A DNA stretch of 54,289 nucleotides from contig JADFXU010000011.1 of NCBI GenBank assembly GCA_015233365.1, forward strand, positions 1 to 54,289, in the 5' to 3' direction. The stretch's first letter is position 1, and the number at the start of each line of letters is the position of its first letter. This DNA comes from Nitrospirota bacterium (GTDB lineage Bacteria > Nitrospirota > Thermodesulfovibrionia > Thermodesulfovibrionales > Dissulfurispiraceae). Position numbers and translations under genes: made by a program. Of this stretch, positions 1 through 8,733 are shown one piece after another. Below the pieces are notes generated by a model. That model ran no database searches. It was not told the DNA's origin and saw nothing but the letters and a program-made list of their open reading frames with translations.

Positions 1-1299
1 AACCACACCGTGCTGGTATCAAGGAACGGGGGAGAGCGGGTAATCGCAGATAGCGGCTCACCCATAAGGGACAGCGAGGGCAAGGTTATCGGGGTCGTGC
101 TCGTCTTCAGGGATATCACCGAACGCAAGAAAAGCGAAGCAGAACGGGAAAAGCTTGAAGCGCAACTCCGCCATTCGCAGAAGATGGAGGCGATAGGGAC
201 CCTTGCGGGTGGGGTGGCCCATGACTTCAATAACATCCTCACGGCAATCATGGGCTACGGAGGCCTGGCGCAAATGAATGTTAATAACGCTGCTGCAACA
301 CAGAAGTATATACAGGAGATGCTTGACGCGGCAAACCGTGCCGGGGACCTCACGAAAAGGCTGCTCGTATTCAGCAGGAAACAGGTCATAGAACCTGTGC
401 TCGCGGACCTCAATGACATAGTAAGGAACATCGAAAAAATGCTCAGGAGGATCATGAGAGAGGACATAGAACTCAGTACAGTTCTGAGCGCCGGAGAACT
501 TCCGGTACTGGTTGACGTAGGGCAGATTGAGCAGGTTCTGATGAATCTTGTCGCCAATGCCCGTGATGCCATGCCTGACGGGGGGCATCTGGTTATACAG
601 ACGGATGTTGCAAATGTAGACAGCCGCTATGCTGAAGCACATATTTTTGAGAACACGGGCATGCATACGGTCCTGACGGTATCGGACACCGGAGTCGGCA
701 TGGACCAGGGGACGAAGGAAAGCATATTCGAGCCTTTCTTCACCACAAAGGAGGTGGGCAAGGGCACGGGTCTGGGACTTTCCATGGTATACGGAATAAT
801 CAGGCAGCACAACGGCAACATCAATGTGTACAGCGAGGTGGGGAAGGGGACGACATTCAAGATATACCTGCCCCTGGCACAGATAAAAAAAGAAGCACTG
901 TCGAAGCCGATTCAAATTTTGCCCGAAGGGAAAGGTGAGACGATAATTATCGCCGAGGACGAACCTCAGGTCAGAAAGAGTATCAGTCTACTCCTGCAGG
1001 AGAACGGTTATAAGATAATTGAGGCCGAAAACGGAGAGGACGCACTAATGAAATTCAGGGAAAACAGAGGTGAAGTGTCCCTTGTTCTCCTTGACGTGAT
1101 AATGCCGGTAAAGAACGGCAGGGAGGCATACGAAGAGATAAAGGCCATTGAGCCGGGCATCAGGACGATATTCATGAGCGGCTACACTGACGATATAATA
1201 GCAAAAAAGGGGATATTGGAAGAGGGCTTTGATTTCATCTCAAAGCCGATTGATTTTGTCACATTGATGAGAAAGATAAGGGATGTATTGGACAGGTAG
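1..1299 (+). CDS. Hybrid sensor histidine kinase, 5'-truncated by window edge
   Basis: The reading frame is open from base 1, so the true start lies outside the window. The first ~35 visible residues are the end of a PAS domain ([15 protein letters not shown]). A HisKA dimerisation domain follows, with the phospho-acceptor His at visible residue 74 in [11 protein letters not shown], then a HATPase domain with N box [15 protein letters not shown]1 box DTGVGMD and G2 box [13 protein letters not shown]-terminal receiver domain (from about residue 313) has the acidic pair AEDE, the phospho-Asp in [11 protein letters not shown] and the Lys in ISKPID. PAS-HisKA-HATPase-REC is typical of cytoplasmic or membrane hybrid kinases that phosphorylate their own receiver. 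The input signal is unknown because the sensor region is cut off. The gene converges on the FapA-like gene. Confidence 0.9.
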   Translation, partial: NHTVLVSRNGGERVIADSGSPIRDSEGKVIGVVLVFRDITERKKSEAEREKLEAQLRHSQKMEAIGTLAGGVAHDFNNILTAIMGYGGLAQMNVNNAAATQKYIQEMLDAANRAGDLTKRLLVFSRKQVIEPVLADLNDIVRNIEKMLRRIMREDIELSTVLSAGELPVLVDVGQIEQVLMNLVANARDAMPDGGHLVIQTDVANVDSRYAEAHIFENTGMHTVLTVSDTGVGMDQGTKESIFEPFFTTKEVGKGTGLGLSMVYGIIRQHNGNINVYSEVGKGTTFKIYLPLAQIKKEALSKPIQILPEGKGETIIIAEDEPQVRKSISLLLQENGYKIIEAENGEDALMKFRENRGEVSLVLLDVIMPVKNGREAYEEIKAIEPGIRTIFMSGYTDDIIAKKGILEEGFDFISKPIDFVTLMRKIRDVLDR

Positions 1300-1301
1300 A
1301 A

Positions 1302-1336
1302 GCCTTTTTCATTTGCCGAAATCGGCTGTAAAAGGC
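1302..1336. terminator. Nested hairpin between convergent genes
   Basis: Arms 1302-1308 (GCCTTTT) and 1330-1336 (AAAAGGC) are perfect complements. Inside them GCCGA (1315-1319) pairs with TCGGC (1322-1326). The hairpin lies just after the stop of the histidine kinase and covers the stop of the opposing gene, with T-rich and A-rich arms that suit termination in both directions. Inferred from sequence only. Confidence 0.45.
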
Positions 1337-2328
1337 GTGGCGGCCATTTTTCCATCCTTTACAAAAAAAGCGAGCCCCTGCTCCTTCCTGGTCATAGTAT
1401 ACATGCAACTCTCGATAGTGACCTTTGTTTGAGGATGTATGTCCCCTGCCACGAAAATTCTCTTTGTCGCCGTATGTCCGGCTAACTCTTCCTTCAACGT
1501 AGTTTTCCTTGAGAGGGCGGCGCCTATCTCCCCCTCTATCTTTTTGAAACGTGCGATAGCCCTGGCAAATTCTATCTTCTTTTCCTCAGCCAGCCGCTCG
1601 ATTTCCTGCCCCAGCCGCCTGACGAGGTCCACATTATTTTGGATAGTCTCCATCTCCCGCCGGAGTTCCTGGACCCGAGCGTCGATTTTGAGAAGTTCCT
1701 GGGAAAGCTCGATGCACTCGAGGGGCTTTACCACGAGGAGGCACGGGCTCTGCCCGCACTCCCCCAGCCTGATTTTAGATTGGCTATAAAGCTGGGAGCG
1801 GATGATCGAGCCCTCACCCACGATATCGCCTTTCGCTACAATGGAGCTGTCGATGATGTCGCCTGCGACCCTCACACTGCCCGACGCTTTGATGTCGGCT
1901 CCTTCGATCTCCTTCTCGATGGTAATGTGCTGGAGGGAGTCGATCCGGACCATCTTCTGGACAGTCCCCTGCACAGTCCCAGCTATCCTAACCCCTCCCG
2001 TACGCGAAGTCAGGCGACTGCCGCCCTGCACATTCCCCCGCACCATGATGCTCTCTCCTGCTTCGATGGTGATGTTCTGGGGGATGTCACACAGGACGGA
2101 CACTTTCCCCTTGAAGAAAATGTTCTTCTTCACTCTTATTAATTCGAGGGTCTCGCCCGGCGCGCCGTGATAGTCCGCGGGCACCTCCACGCAGACCCAC
2201 CCGAGTTCACGGTCCATAAGGCTCTGGATAATGTCCTTGGTCACGACCACGCCCCGGCAGACTATGGGTATGCCGGGGCCGATCTTCTCATCGAAGAGGT
2301 CCTCGCCCACCACCATCCCTGACCTCAA
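1309..2328 (-). CDS. FapA/DUF342-like beta-helix and coiled-coil protein
   Basis: 339 residues from a TTG start. The middle (about residues 70-190) is a repeating Gly-rich pattern of short strands (GGVRIAGTVQGTV, GSVRVAGDI, AKGDIVGEGSII), as in the polymer-forming/FapA (DUF342) family. It is followed by a charged coiled coil (about 205-285) and a short C-terminal strand region. FapA-family proteins are cytoplasmic and linked to flagellar assembly or cell-surface signalling; the exact role here is unknown. The frame stays open about 23 codons upstream of the TTG with no ATG or GTG, and that upstream stretch (KIRLNELRSGMVV) resembles the conserved 'LrpGMvva' start of related domains. The true start may therefore be upstream at a non-standard codon. 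The gene follows the HD-GYP gene on the same strand and may be co-transcribed with it. Confidence 0.7.
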   Translation of the reverse strand: MRSGMVVGEDLFDEKIGPGIPIVCRGVVVTKDIIQSLMDRELGWVCVEVPADYHGAPGETLELIRVKKNIFFKGKVSVLCDIPQNITIEAGESIMVRGNVQGGSRLTSRTGGVRIAGTVQGTVQKMVRIDSLQHITIEKEIEGADIKASGSVRVAGDIIDSSIVAKGDIVGEGSIIRSQLYSQSKIRLGECGQSPCLLVVKPLECIELSQELLKIDARVQELRREMETIQNNVDLVRRLGQEIERLAEEKKIEFARAIARFKKIEGEIGAALSRKTTLKEELAGHTATKRIFVAGDIHPQTKVTIESCMYTMTRKEQGLAFFVKDGKMAATPFTADFGK

Positions 2329-2411
2329 TTCGTTCAGCCGTATTTTCCTTATGTCTTTTTCCGCTATGCCCGCAGGACAGGGCGGCCCCCATACTACTTA
2401 CAAAGGTATGT

Positions 2412-3461
2412 TCACAGAGCAGCGTCTGTGAAACGGATATATGCTTCCCTGATTTTCCCGATATTCCGCATGAACACGCTGATCACCTTCGGATCGAAGT
2501 GGTTCCCGCTGCCCTCCTCCAGAATCCTGACCGCGTCATCGAAGGGGAAGGCCTCCTTGTACGGTCGCCTCGAAGTGAGGACTTCGAAAACGTCAGCTAC
2601 TGCTACAATGCGTCCAAAGACCGGGATGTCCTCCCCGGCGAGTCCGAAGGGATACCCCGTTCCGTCATATTTCTCATGATGGGAGACGGCGATTATAGAT
2701 GCGGCTTCGAGGTAGTGGCTCGACCTGTCCTTGAGTATCTCATACCCCATGGTCGTGTGGTGCTTCACCATCTCGAACTCCACGCTCGTCAGTTTCCCCG
2801 GCTTAAGGAGGATCGAGTCGGAAATCCCGATTTTGCCTATATCATTAAGAGGAGCCGCATGCAGGACAAGGTCCTGTGTCTTCTGATCCAGCCCCATCCC
2901 CTGCGACAGGATATGTGAATAACAGCTGAGACGCATGGCATGATTGCCGATATCGTAATCCCGGAACTGCGCTGCTTTGCTGAGGACATCCAGGGTCTCA
3001 TGCTCGCGTTGTACAATCTCCCCGGTCGCCTTCCGGACCTCGTTCTCCAGGTCATCGCCTCTCTCCTTTTCCTGCATCTGGAAATGCCTCAAGGTGGCAA
3101 GGTTCACCGTGCGCGCCCTGAATTCAGGAATGTCGAAAGGCTTTGTCAGGAAGTCGGTAGCCCCGCTTTCCAGCGCTTCGATGCGCAGAGCAGGGTCATC
3201 GCTTATGACAGTAATCATGATGATAGGAATATCGGAGTGTACCGCGCGGATTTCACGTATCAACTCGACCCCGTTCATTCCGGGCATTACATAGTCCACG
3301 AAGACCATATCGACAGGGTTATTCTTGATGTGTTCGAGTGCTTCCAGGGGATCAAGAAACAGGGAGGTGTCCAGACCGACGTTACGGGCCATGTCCTCGA
3401 TGATAGCAAGGCTCAATTCCGAGTCATCCACCACGACCGCTTTCAGACCGTTAAAGGGCAT
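2412..3461 (-). CDS. Receiver/HD-GYP response regulator with degenerate HD motif
   Basis: 349 residues. The receiver domain (1-125) has acidic residues D12/D13, phospho-acceptor D56 (FVDYVMPGMNG) and K107 (LTKPFD). A coiled linker (130-160) leads to an HD-GYP domain with HHEKYDGTGYP intact. HD-GYP domains normally hydrolyse cyclic di-GMP using a metal centre built partly from the His-Asp pair. Here the expected PLHDIGKIG reads PLNDIGKIG: codon 206 (2844-2846) is AAT, Asn. One metal ligand is therefore missing, and the protein may be a c-di-GMP binder or a weakened phosphodiesterase. The start is supported by GGAGAAG upstream. It is probably co-transcribed with the FapA-like gene. Confidence 0.9.
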   Translation of the reverse strand: MPFNGLKAVVVDDSELSLAIIEDMARNVGLDTSLFLDPLEALEHIKNNPVDMVFVDYVMPGMNGVELIREIRAVHSDIPIIMITVISDDPALRIEALESGATDFLTKPFDIPEFRARTVNLATLRHFQMQEKERGDDLENEVRKATGEIVQREHETLDVLSKAAQFRDYDIGNHAMRLSCYSHILSQGMGLDQKTQDLVLHAAPLNDIGKIGISDSILLKPGKLTSVEFEMVKHHTTMGYEILKDRSSHYLEAASIIAVSHHEKYDGTGYPFGLAGEDIPVFGRIVAVADVFEVLTSRRPYKEAFPFDDAVRILEEGSGNHFDPKVISVFMRNIGKIREAYIRFTDAAL

Positions 3462-3558
3462 ATGCTTCTCCGTATACCATATTTATTCCGGGACAGAATT
3501 ATTATGTATGTTCATAGTCCGGGCTTGTTTAGTGCTATAAGAGAGCAGAGCAAATAGT

Positions 3559-3696
3559 TTACTCTTTTATCTTTACCGGTTCCGGGGCATCTATCTCTCC
3601 GCGTTCACGGGCTTCGAGCGCGGCAAGCAACGTTCTTGCCTCTTCCGCCGAGAGTGATGATTCCGTTTTGCGATCAGTGGTGTTCATCCTGTCCAT
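3559..3696 (-). CDS. Small hypothetical protein, 45 aa
   Basis: An ORF of 45 codons with a good ribosome-binding site (GGAGAG, about 7 nt before the ATG at 3696). The product is charged and probably helical (SLSAEEARTLLAALEARERG), ending in KIKE, with no signal peptide or Cys. I do not recognise a family. It lies 97 bp upstream of the HD-GYP gene on the same strand and may be the first gene of that operon. Upstream, three TTGACA hexamers occur in a row on the minus strand (3801-3806, 3792-3797, 3779-3784); only the last has a weak -10 candidate at about the right spacing. Confidence 0.55.
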   Translation of the reverse strand: MDRMNTTDRKTESSLSAEEARTLLAALEARERGEIDAPEPVKIKE

Positions 3697-3888
3697 ACAG
3701 GTACTCTCCTCAATATATATGTTGTTGCAAAATGCAACTGTGTACTCTGAAATTAATTTACATTATCACAGATTGGAATGTCAACTTAATTTGTCAAGCT
3801 TGTCAAGCTTTGGTGCCTGAGACCTTTGCAAAAATCATTTAAAACGTTATACATTAAATAAAGTTTAGATGGGTTTGAGGAGATACGG

Positions 3889-4112
3889 ATGAATACAATA
3901 AGAAACCAGGACCTTCCAAGTCTCACCGATGTGTCGAAGTTGGATATCCCGATTATATCTGTTCCGAATTGCGAATAGGCATCTACGACAACTTTGATTC
4001 GATCGGGAAAGACCTGGAAGTCATAGGATTGACAGAGGCGTCGAAGATCGATAGTTTAAAAACAAAAGTGGAGGAAGAATATCCGAAATACAGATCCTTC
4101 ATGTTAGGATAA
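3889..4112 (+). pseudogene. Short frameshifted reading frame
   Basis: A 29-codon ORF starts at 3889 after a GAGGAGA-type ribosome-binding site and stops at 3978. A second frame, open from 3879 to the stop at 4110-4112, reads like a protein C-terminus (ELRIGIYDNFDSIGKDLEVIG, then KVEEEYPKYRSFMLG) but has no start codon of its own. The simplest reading is one small gene of about 75 codons broken by a frameshift near 3960-3975. A programmed frameshift or a sequencing indel would look the same. The family is not recognised. Confidence 0.35.
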
Positions 4113-4198
4113 TGACCCCATGAAACAGAAAGATATAATCGTGTCGTCTGCTTGAACTGAGTATGGCATGAATAATTTTTATTATGGTATATTAAATC

Positions 4199-4831
4199 GT
4201 GGCAGGGAAGATAGAAAAGATAGTCAAAGGTGTCAAAATTTACGACACCGTGCAGGAGGGGATAGAAGATGCCCTTCAGCAGCAGGATGTAATCGATAAA
4301 ATCCAAACGACCAAACACCGGGCAATTGAGTATTTGGACGGCAAGAAAGCAATTGAGGCCGGCAAGAAAGAAATCCAGAAGAAAATAGAGAGGGAATACA
4401 AAAGGAAATTTCTGGACAGCCAACAAGCCAAGAATCTTATCGAACAAAGGTTGCAGGATGAAGGAAGCGGCCGCAAAACGCTCGGAGTTGTTAAGGCTGA
4501 CGAATTAAGAAAAGTCGTCGCAGAAAAGATGCCGCAAACTGAGCCGACGGAAGAGGAAAGACAGCAGCTTATCATCGACTATATTGACGGGGTAATTCAA
4601 CTGCCGGAATTCTGGGCAGGCAAGATGGAAAAACCGGATGAAAAACCTCAGAAAGAAGAAATAGAAGTGCTGGAAAGGCGCGCATTCCATGGAATAAGGG
4701 GCTACCTTATCAGGAACAAGACCACCGGCAAGAGGTTTTTCGTCCCTGATCTGCAGAACTTGAACAGAAACGTCGCAGACAAATTACCGCCCGCTATCAA
4801 AATAAATTTTAAACGCTATCGTATCAGTTGA
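4199..4831 (+). CDS. Hypothetical Lys/Glu-rich protein
   Basis: 210 residues from GTG; an in-frame stop lies directly upstream, so the start cannot be much earlier, although no clear ribosome-binding site is seen. The N-terminal two thirds are charged and helix-prone with many KK/EE pairs (KKEIQKKIEREYKRKF). The C-terminal part is more ordered (RRAFHGIRGYLIRNKTTGKR, then RFFVPDLQNL). There is no signal peptide and no membrane segment, so it is likely cytosolic. I do not recognise the family. Strand choice rests on codon pattern; the opposite-strand frame (3983-4447) is hydrophobic and looks like a shadow. Confidence 0.55.
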   Translation: MAGKIEKIVKGVKIYDTVQEGIEDALQQQDVIDKIQTTKHRAIEYLDGKKAIEAGKKEIQKKIEREYKRKFLDSQQAKNLIEQRLQDEGSGRKTLGVVKADELRKVVAEKMPQTEPTEEERQQLIIDYIDGVIQLPEFWAGKMEKPDEKPQKEEIEVLERRAFHGIRGYLIRNKTTGKRFFVPDLQNLNRNVADKLPPAIKINFKRYRIS

Positions 4832-5002
4832 ATACGGTAAGTTGCCGCAACTTGACCTGACGGACACTGTACTGTAAAGTCGCGTTCTATCCAGGTTTTC
4901 TACTCGCTGTTCAACTCAACTTTGGTGTTCACCATTTTCAGCTTACTTAGTTCATGGGGAAATTTGACATTGGAAGGAAAAGATGGTAATATTTAAATAC
5001 GA

Positions 5003-5017
5003 TATCGAGAATCGATA
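5003..5017. promoter_or_regulatory. Inverted repeat abutting padR start codon
   Basis: TATCGA-GAA-TCGATA is a perfect 6-bp dyad with a 3-bp spacer that ends at the base before the ATG of the PadR gene and replaces the expected ribosome-binding site. PadR-family proteins commonly repress their own promoters by binding short dyads, so this is a candidate autoregulatory operator (inference). Confidence 0.45.
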
Positions 5018-5314
5018 ATGAGAAGAGATTTTTTTCCCGGTTTTATAAAACTTCATATTCTTCATCACGCTTCGAAAGAGGCTGTATACGGTCTCTGGCT
5101 GATCGAGGAATTGGCCGGCCACGGATACAAGCTTAGCCCCGGTACGCTCTATCCGATGCTTCACAAGCTCGAACAAGAGTGTCTTTTGAAATCATACTCT
5201 GAAAACCATCAAGGGAAAATCAGGAAGTATTACAAAATCACTCCGAAGGGGCATCGGTCATTAGAAGAGGCGAAGGTCAAACTGCAAATCCTGTTTAGAG
5301 AAATCATGGAGTGA
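5018..5314 (+). CDS. PadR-family transcriptional regulator
   Basis: 98 residues covering one winged-helix domain. The segment YGLWLIEELAGHGYKLSPGT followed by LYPMLHKLEQECLL is the family's recognition region, and YYKITPKGHRSLEEAK forms the wing and start of the dimerisation helix. PadR proteins repress transport, stress or efflux genes and are released by small molecules. The short length places it in the subfamily with little more than the DNA-binding domain. It is followed by a tiny ORF, an outer-membrane protein and a cytochrome, which are likely targets. An inverted repeat abuts its start codon. Confidence 0.9.
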   Translation: MRRDFFPGFIKLHILHHASKEAVYGLWLIEELAGHGYKLSPGTLYPMLHKLEQECLLKSYSENHQGKIRKYYKITPKGHRSLEEAKVKLQILFREIME

Positions 5315-5320
5315 GTCGTC

Positions 5321-5383
5321 ATGAATGAGAAAGCCGGCAAGTTCACAAGCAGGCAGGCTGACGAGCTAATTAAAAGGAGGTAA
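5321..5383 (+). CDS. 20-codon ORF between padR and the outer-membrane protein gene
   Basis: ATG at 5321, seven bases after the PadR stop, encodes MNEKAGKFTSRQADELIKRR. Its last codons (AAAAGGAGG) form the ribosome-binding site of the next gene, which suggests translational coupling. It may be a leader peptide or the remnant of a longer gene. Only position and spacing support it. Confidence 0.3.
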   Translation: MNEKAGKFTSRQADELIKRR

Positions 5384-5385
5384 TT

Positions 5386-6249
5386 ATGCGGAGAACAGGA
5401 TTTAAACACCGGGATGCCGACGAAAAGAAGGAGGTGAGAAATAGTTTATCGGGGAGCATTTTATGTTTTGGAAGATCCATCGTGCCTGCTCTTCTGTCAC
5501 TATTTGTATGTTTTTATGCATCTGCCGCATGGGCGGGGCCTCCTTTTGTAACGGATGATCCCGAGCCTGTAGAATACAAGCACGGTGAATTCTATGTCGC
5601 ATCGGTGACTAACCATAATGGGGATGCAACGTCGGGGACGCTGCCTCACTTTGAACTCAACTACGGCCCGTTGCCGGATGTTCATCTTCACCTGATTACG
5701 CCCTTCGCGTACAACAAGCCACGCGGCCATTCGATGCAATGGGGCTACGGCGACACCGAGTTGGGCGTGAAATATCGCTTTATCCACGAGACTGAGATCA
5801 TTCCCCAGGTTGGAACTTTTCCTGTTGTTGAATTGCCTTCGGGTGATAGTACGAATGGTCTTGGCGAAAGGCGTGTAAGATTTCTCATTCCGATTTGGGT
5901 GCAGAAGAGCTGGGGACCGTGGACTGTTTACGGGGGAGGAGGCTACTGGCACAACCCGGGTCCTGACAACAGAAATTACTGGCAGACGGGTGGGGTAGTG
6001 ATGCGTGAGCTTTCCAAAGTCATTTTGGTCGGCGCCGAAGTTTTCAACTTCACTGCCAAGGCAAAAGGTAATGAGAGTGAAACCGGATTCAATATTGGTG
6101 CAATCATCAATGTGACTGACGATCACCATATATTATTCTCGGCGGGCCGGGATTTCCATGGGACCAACATGAATACCTTTAACGCCTATGTTGCATATCA
6201 ATTTACCTTTGGGCCTCATGAAGAAAAGAAGGAGGAGGAGAAGAAATAA
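5386..6249 (+). CDS. Outer-membrane beta-barrel protein (phenol MetA-pathway-like)
   Basis: 287 residues with a strong ribosome-binding site (AAAAGGAGG). A signal peptide follows a long charged N-terminus; the hydrophobic core ends near ASAAWAGPP, so cleavage after AWA is likely (about residue 50). The mature part opens with [13 protein letters not shown] and consists of alternating aromatic/polar strands ([26 protein letters not shown]) ending in an aromatic strand (YVAYQFTFG), the pattern of small outer-membrane barrels annotated as 'putative MetA-pathway of phenol degradation' or transporters. The substrate is unknown. The C-terminus is a Lys/Glu tail. It sits between a PadR regulator and a c-type cytochrome, which suggests a small envelope redox or efflux operon. 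Confidence 0.75.
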   Translation: MRRTGFKHRDADEKKEVRNSLSGSILCFGRSIVPALLSLFVCFYASAAWAGPPFVTDDPEPVEYKHGEFYVASVTNHNGDATSGTLPHFELNYGPLPDVHLHLITPFAYNKPRGHSMQWGYGDTELGVKYRFIHETEIIPQVGTFPVVELPSGDSTNGLGERRVRFLIPIWVQKSWGPWTVYGGGGYWHNPGPDNRNYWQTGGVVMRELSKVILVGAEVFNFTAKAKGNESETGFNIGAIINVTDDHHILFSAGRDFHGTNMNTFNAYVAYQFTFGPHEEKKEEEKK

Positions 6250-6303
6250 GGGCTATGGCAGGGCTGTAATAGTTTGAACAATGACACAAAATGGAGGTCA
6301 GAT

Positions 6304-6804
6304 ATGATGCAAAAACTTACGGCAATTGTGGTGATGGTCGGCATCTTTTTGCTTGGAATGACAGCTTTCTCATTTGCGGCGGATGATATGCAGAAGCAGG
6401 TAGACGCGATCAAGGGCGTATTGCCGAAATTCGCGATACCGATGCGGGAAGTCGGCGCCCGTTTCCAGAATATGTATTTCGCCGCAAAAGGGGGGAATTG
6501 GGGATTGGCCTACTACATGTCCAAATATATGAATGGCGCCCTGAACCCTGCAAAACTTACCAAACCTGATGAGTACCCGGCGTGGAAGACTTTCTATGAG
6601 GAGACCTTCGCGCCTGTAAATAAGGCCATATTCGCGCAGGATTTCAAGGCATTCGAAAAGGAATATACTGCAGTGATCAATAAATGCAACGACTGCCACT
6701 CCGGCATGGGTTATGGTTTTATCAAGGTCGTTAAAATGAAAGCGCCGGCGGACAAGGGAATAGCATATACCGGCAAATCAAAGGCGGAAGACGTTCCCAA
6801 ATAA
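6304..6804 (+). CDS. Periplasmic monoheme c-type cytochrome
   Basis: 166 residues starting at the ATG at 6304, chosen because GGAGG at 6293-6297 gives 6-nt spacing; an upstream in-frame TTG (6274) has no such site. A Sec signal peptide (MQKLTAIVVMVGIFLLGMT, cut near SFAADD) is followed by a helical domain and one heme site, CNDCH, about 35 residues from the C-terminus. A single C-terminal CxxCH after a helical bundle recalls cytochrome c' and related electron carriers. It is the last gene of the PadR/outer-membrane group and is followed by a strong terminator. Confidence 0.8.
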   Translation: MMQKLTAIVVMVGIFLLGMTAFSFAADDMQKQVDAIKGVLPKFAIPMREVGARFQNMYFAAKGGNWGLAYYMSKYMNGALNPAKLTKPDEYPAWKTFYEETFAPVNKAIFAQDFKAFEKEYTAVINKCNDCHSGMGYGFIKVVKMKAPADKGIAYTGKSKAEDVPK

Positions 6805-6837
6805 GGCATAAAGAGTTTCTTGAAGTTGAACATGATT

Positions 6838-6881
6838 GGGCCGCAAATCATCTCCATATAGAGGATTTGCGGCCCTTCTTT
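6838..6881 (+). terminator. Rho-independent terminator
   Basis: A perfect 12-bp GC-rich stem (GGGCCGCAAATC at 6838-6849 with its complement at 6864-6875) with a 14-nt loop is followed by TTCTTT. It ends the PadR-cytochrome transcription unit. Confidence 0.85.
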
Positions 6882-6949
6882 GCAAGGTATTCTATAGCCC
6901 TTGTTTTTTTGTTCCGTGATAAATCCGTTTACTATTATTATTTCTTTCA

Positions 6950-7981
6950 TCATTTGACGAGATCTACTTTATCTTTAATACCTTTTGTAATATAGACTTC
7001 TCCCTGTTTGTCCATTATCACGCCGTCAAGACCCAGTTTTGTTAATACCTCCATGCCTTTTTGAGGGCCGAGGACGAATATGCCTGTTGGATAACCATCG
7101 GGTGCATTTTTTGCTATTATGCTGACGCTCTGACATTCGTGCACGGGATAACCTGTCGCAGGATTTAGTATGTGATGATATAACTTACCGTCTTTCACGA
7201 AAAATTTTTCATATCCTCCGGATGTTGATATAGCCTTGTCGTTCAGATTTACGATAGCGTAAATCTCGTCTTCTTTGCCTGTGAAGTGGGGATTCCTGAT
7301 ACCGACCCTCCACGGTTGCCCGTCAGGTTTTGTTCCGAACGGCTTGACCTCCCCGCCAACCGCAATAATGCCGGCTGTGATACCGTTTCCCTGCAGGAGT
7401 TCCACAGCCCTGTCGGCAGCATACCCTTTTTCAATTCCGCCCAAATCTATCTGCATTCCCTTTTTTTTCAGGAATACCGTGGATTTGATCCTGTCGATGA
7501 GAATATTTCTGTAATTGACAAGTTTCAATTTATCCTTAATTGTTTTTTCATCGGGCACCACGTGTTTTTCGAAATCCCACAGTTTGACTACCGCGCCGAT
7601 TGTCACATCAAATGCTCCATCCGTGTTTTTCGATATATCAAGAGATCTGCCTATTACATCGAGGGTGTCCTTTGAAACCTTGACAGGTTTGATTCCTGAA
7701 TATCTGTTGATCATTGATACTTCGCTGTCTTCCGAATAGAAGTTCAGAAGCGCTCCCAGTCTGTCCAGTTCTTTAAACGTGTTGTTAATAGCTGCCTCTG
7801 CCTTGTGTTTTGAATCGGAATATATGGTAATGGTAACGACAGTATACAGGGACGCGCGGGTCTCCCTGTATATTTTCAGTTTGCCCGTGTCACAGGAGCC
7901 TGCAAAGAGCAAGAGCAAAACAGCAATTCCTGTTAAACAAACCTGTCTCAAGTGCTTATTCATATTCACCCTAATCTTCAT
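6950..7981 (-). CDS. apbE: FAD:protein FMN transferase (ApbE family), lipoprotein
   Basis: 343 residues. The N-terminus is a lipoprotein signal (VLLLLFAGSC, lipobox AGSC with Cys near residue 30). The catalytic body carries family hallmarks: TDGAFDVTIGAVVKLWDF, IDLGGIEKGYAAD (flavin/metal site), AVGGEVKPFG, STSGGYEKFF and the C-terminal HHILNPATGYPV. ApbE attaches FMN covalently to Thr residues of partner proteins such as Nqr/Rnf subunits and related periplasmic flavoproteins; no partner is encoded nearby. Met7 (7963) is an alternative start. The gene converges on the cytochrome unit. Confidence 0.93.
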   Translation of the reverse strand: MKIRVNMNKHLRQVCLTGIAVLLLLFAGSCDTGKLKIYRETRASLYTVVTITIYSDSKHKAEAAINNTFKELDRLGALLNFYSEDSEVSMINRYSGIKPVKVSKDTLDVIGRSLDISKNTDGAFDVTIGAVVKLWDFEKHVVPDEKTIKDKLKLVNYRNILIDRIKSTVFLKKKGMQIDLGGIEKGYAADRAVELLQGNGITAGIIAVGGEVKPFGTKPDGQPWRVGIRNPHFTGKEDEIYAIVNLNDKAISTSGGYEKFFVKDGKLYHHILNPATGYPVHECQSVSIIAKNAPDGYPTGIFVLGPQKGMEVLTKLGLDGVIMDKQGEVYITKGIKDKVDLVK

Positions 7982-8139
7982 CCTGGCTCCGTCTTATATT
8001 ATAACTGAACTCTGCCTTTGTATAAGAAGGAACCCGGCTGGATAAGGACGAAAATCTGTAGCTTTGCCTGCGATAACCGGCGTTATTAATGTTGACACCG
8101 CATCTCCGGCTATGCCATTCGGTATGGGAATTAGAGGGG

Positions 8140-8538
8140 CTATCCATTCAGCCGCTTGTCCCTGACAATGGAAGAGCCGCACTGCATCTTGGCCGCTTTT
8201 TTCACTTCAGTTGCCATCAGGGAAAGCTGCGCAGCTTTTCTCAGGGCGTTTTCCCGGCAGCGAACATCCAGTTGAGAGATCAGGCCGTATTCCGTTGCCT
8301 TGCTGAACAACTGCCTGATTTCGACAGAACCGGACTCTTCCATGTCCTTTATTCGTGCGAGGGCTTCATACCCGAATACAGAGCCGTCTTTCGATGAAAA
8401 TATTGGTTGGTAGTGAACGGTAAGACAGTCCCGCGAGAGGAGTTCTTCGATTTCATGTTTTTCCGGAGTTGAGGCTTTGTTTTCGCCGGCTGCAATGCCG
8501 CTGCTTTCAAAAGACCATTTAATGCGCACATGAGACAT
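8140..8538 (-). pseudogene. Truncated EAL-domain protein
   Basis: 132 residues with a good ribosome-binding site (AAAGGAG) and a normal start. From residue ~30 the protein begins an EAL (c-di-GMP phosphodiesterase) domain: LTVHYQPIFSSKDGSVFGYEALARIK contains the signature E-A-L (quoted here as family match). It then breaks off within the first third; after LRKAAQLSLMATEV the sequence loses family resemblance and ends. The residues needed for metal binding and catalysis further along the domain are absent. It is probably a decayed remnant, or a short EAL-derived binding protein. Confidence 0.6.
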
Positions 8539-8698
8539 AGGAAAACTCCTTTATTGGATAAATACTGCAGGGTTGAAGTTCTTACGTTGAAGACTATTGA
8601 GATGCTTCTGCCATACTATGAATATCATATTAACAGTATACAAAGCATGTGTTACAGAAATATTACGATTGTCAAACGGAAAAATCCTGAGCATTATT

Positions 8699-8727
8699 TT
8701 GCATTTTCCGTCAAATTTTCTTACAAT
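8699..8727 (+). promoter_or_regulatory. Promoter giving a leaderless copA transcript (candidate)
   Basis: TTGCAT (8699-8704), a 17-bp spacer and TACAAT (8722-8727) form a sigma70-like promoter. The expected transcription start, 6-8 bases beyond the -10 box, coincides with the copA ATG at 8734. This explains the lack of any ribosome-binding site there. The spacing is not the 19-20 bp used by CueR/MerR activators. Confidence 0.5.
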
Positions 8728-8733
8728 ATTACA

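Noticed and set aside
3983-4447. 154-codon hydrophobic minus-strand ORF
   Set aside because: It is antisense to the Lys/Glu-rich gene at 4199-4831; Phe/Leu-rich composition is what antisense of Lys/Glu codons gives.
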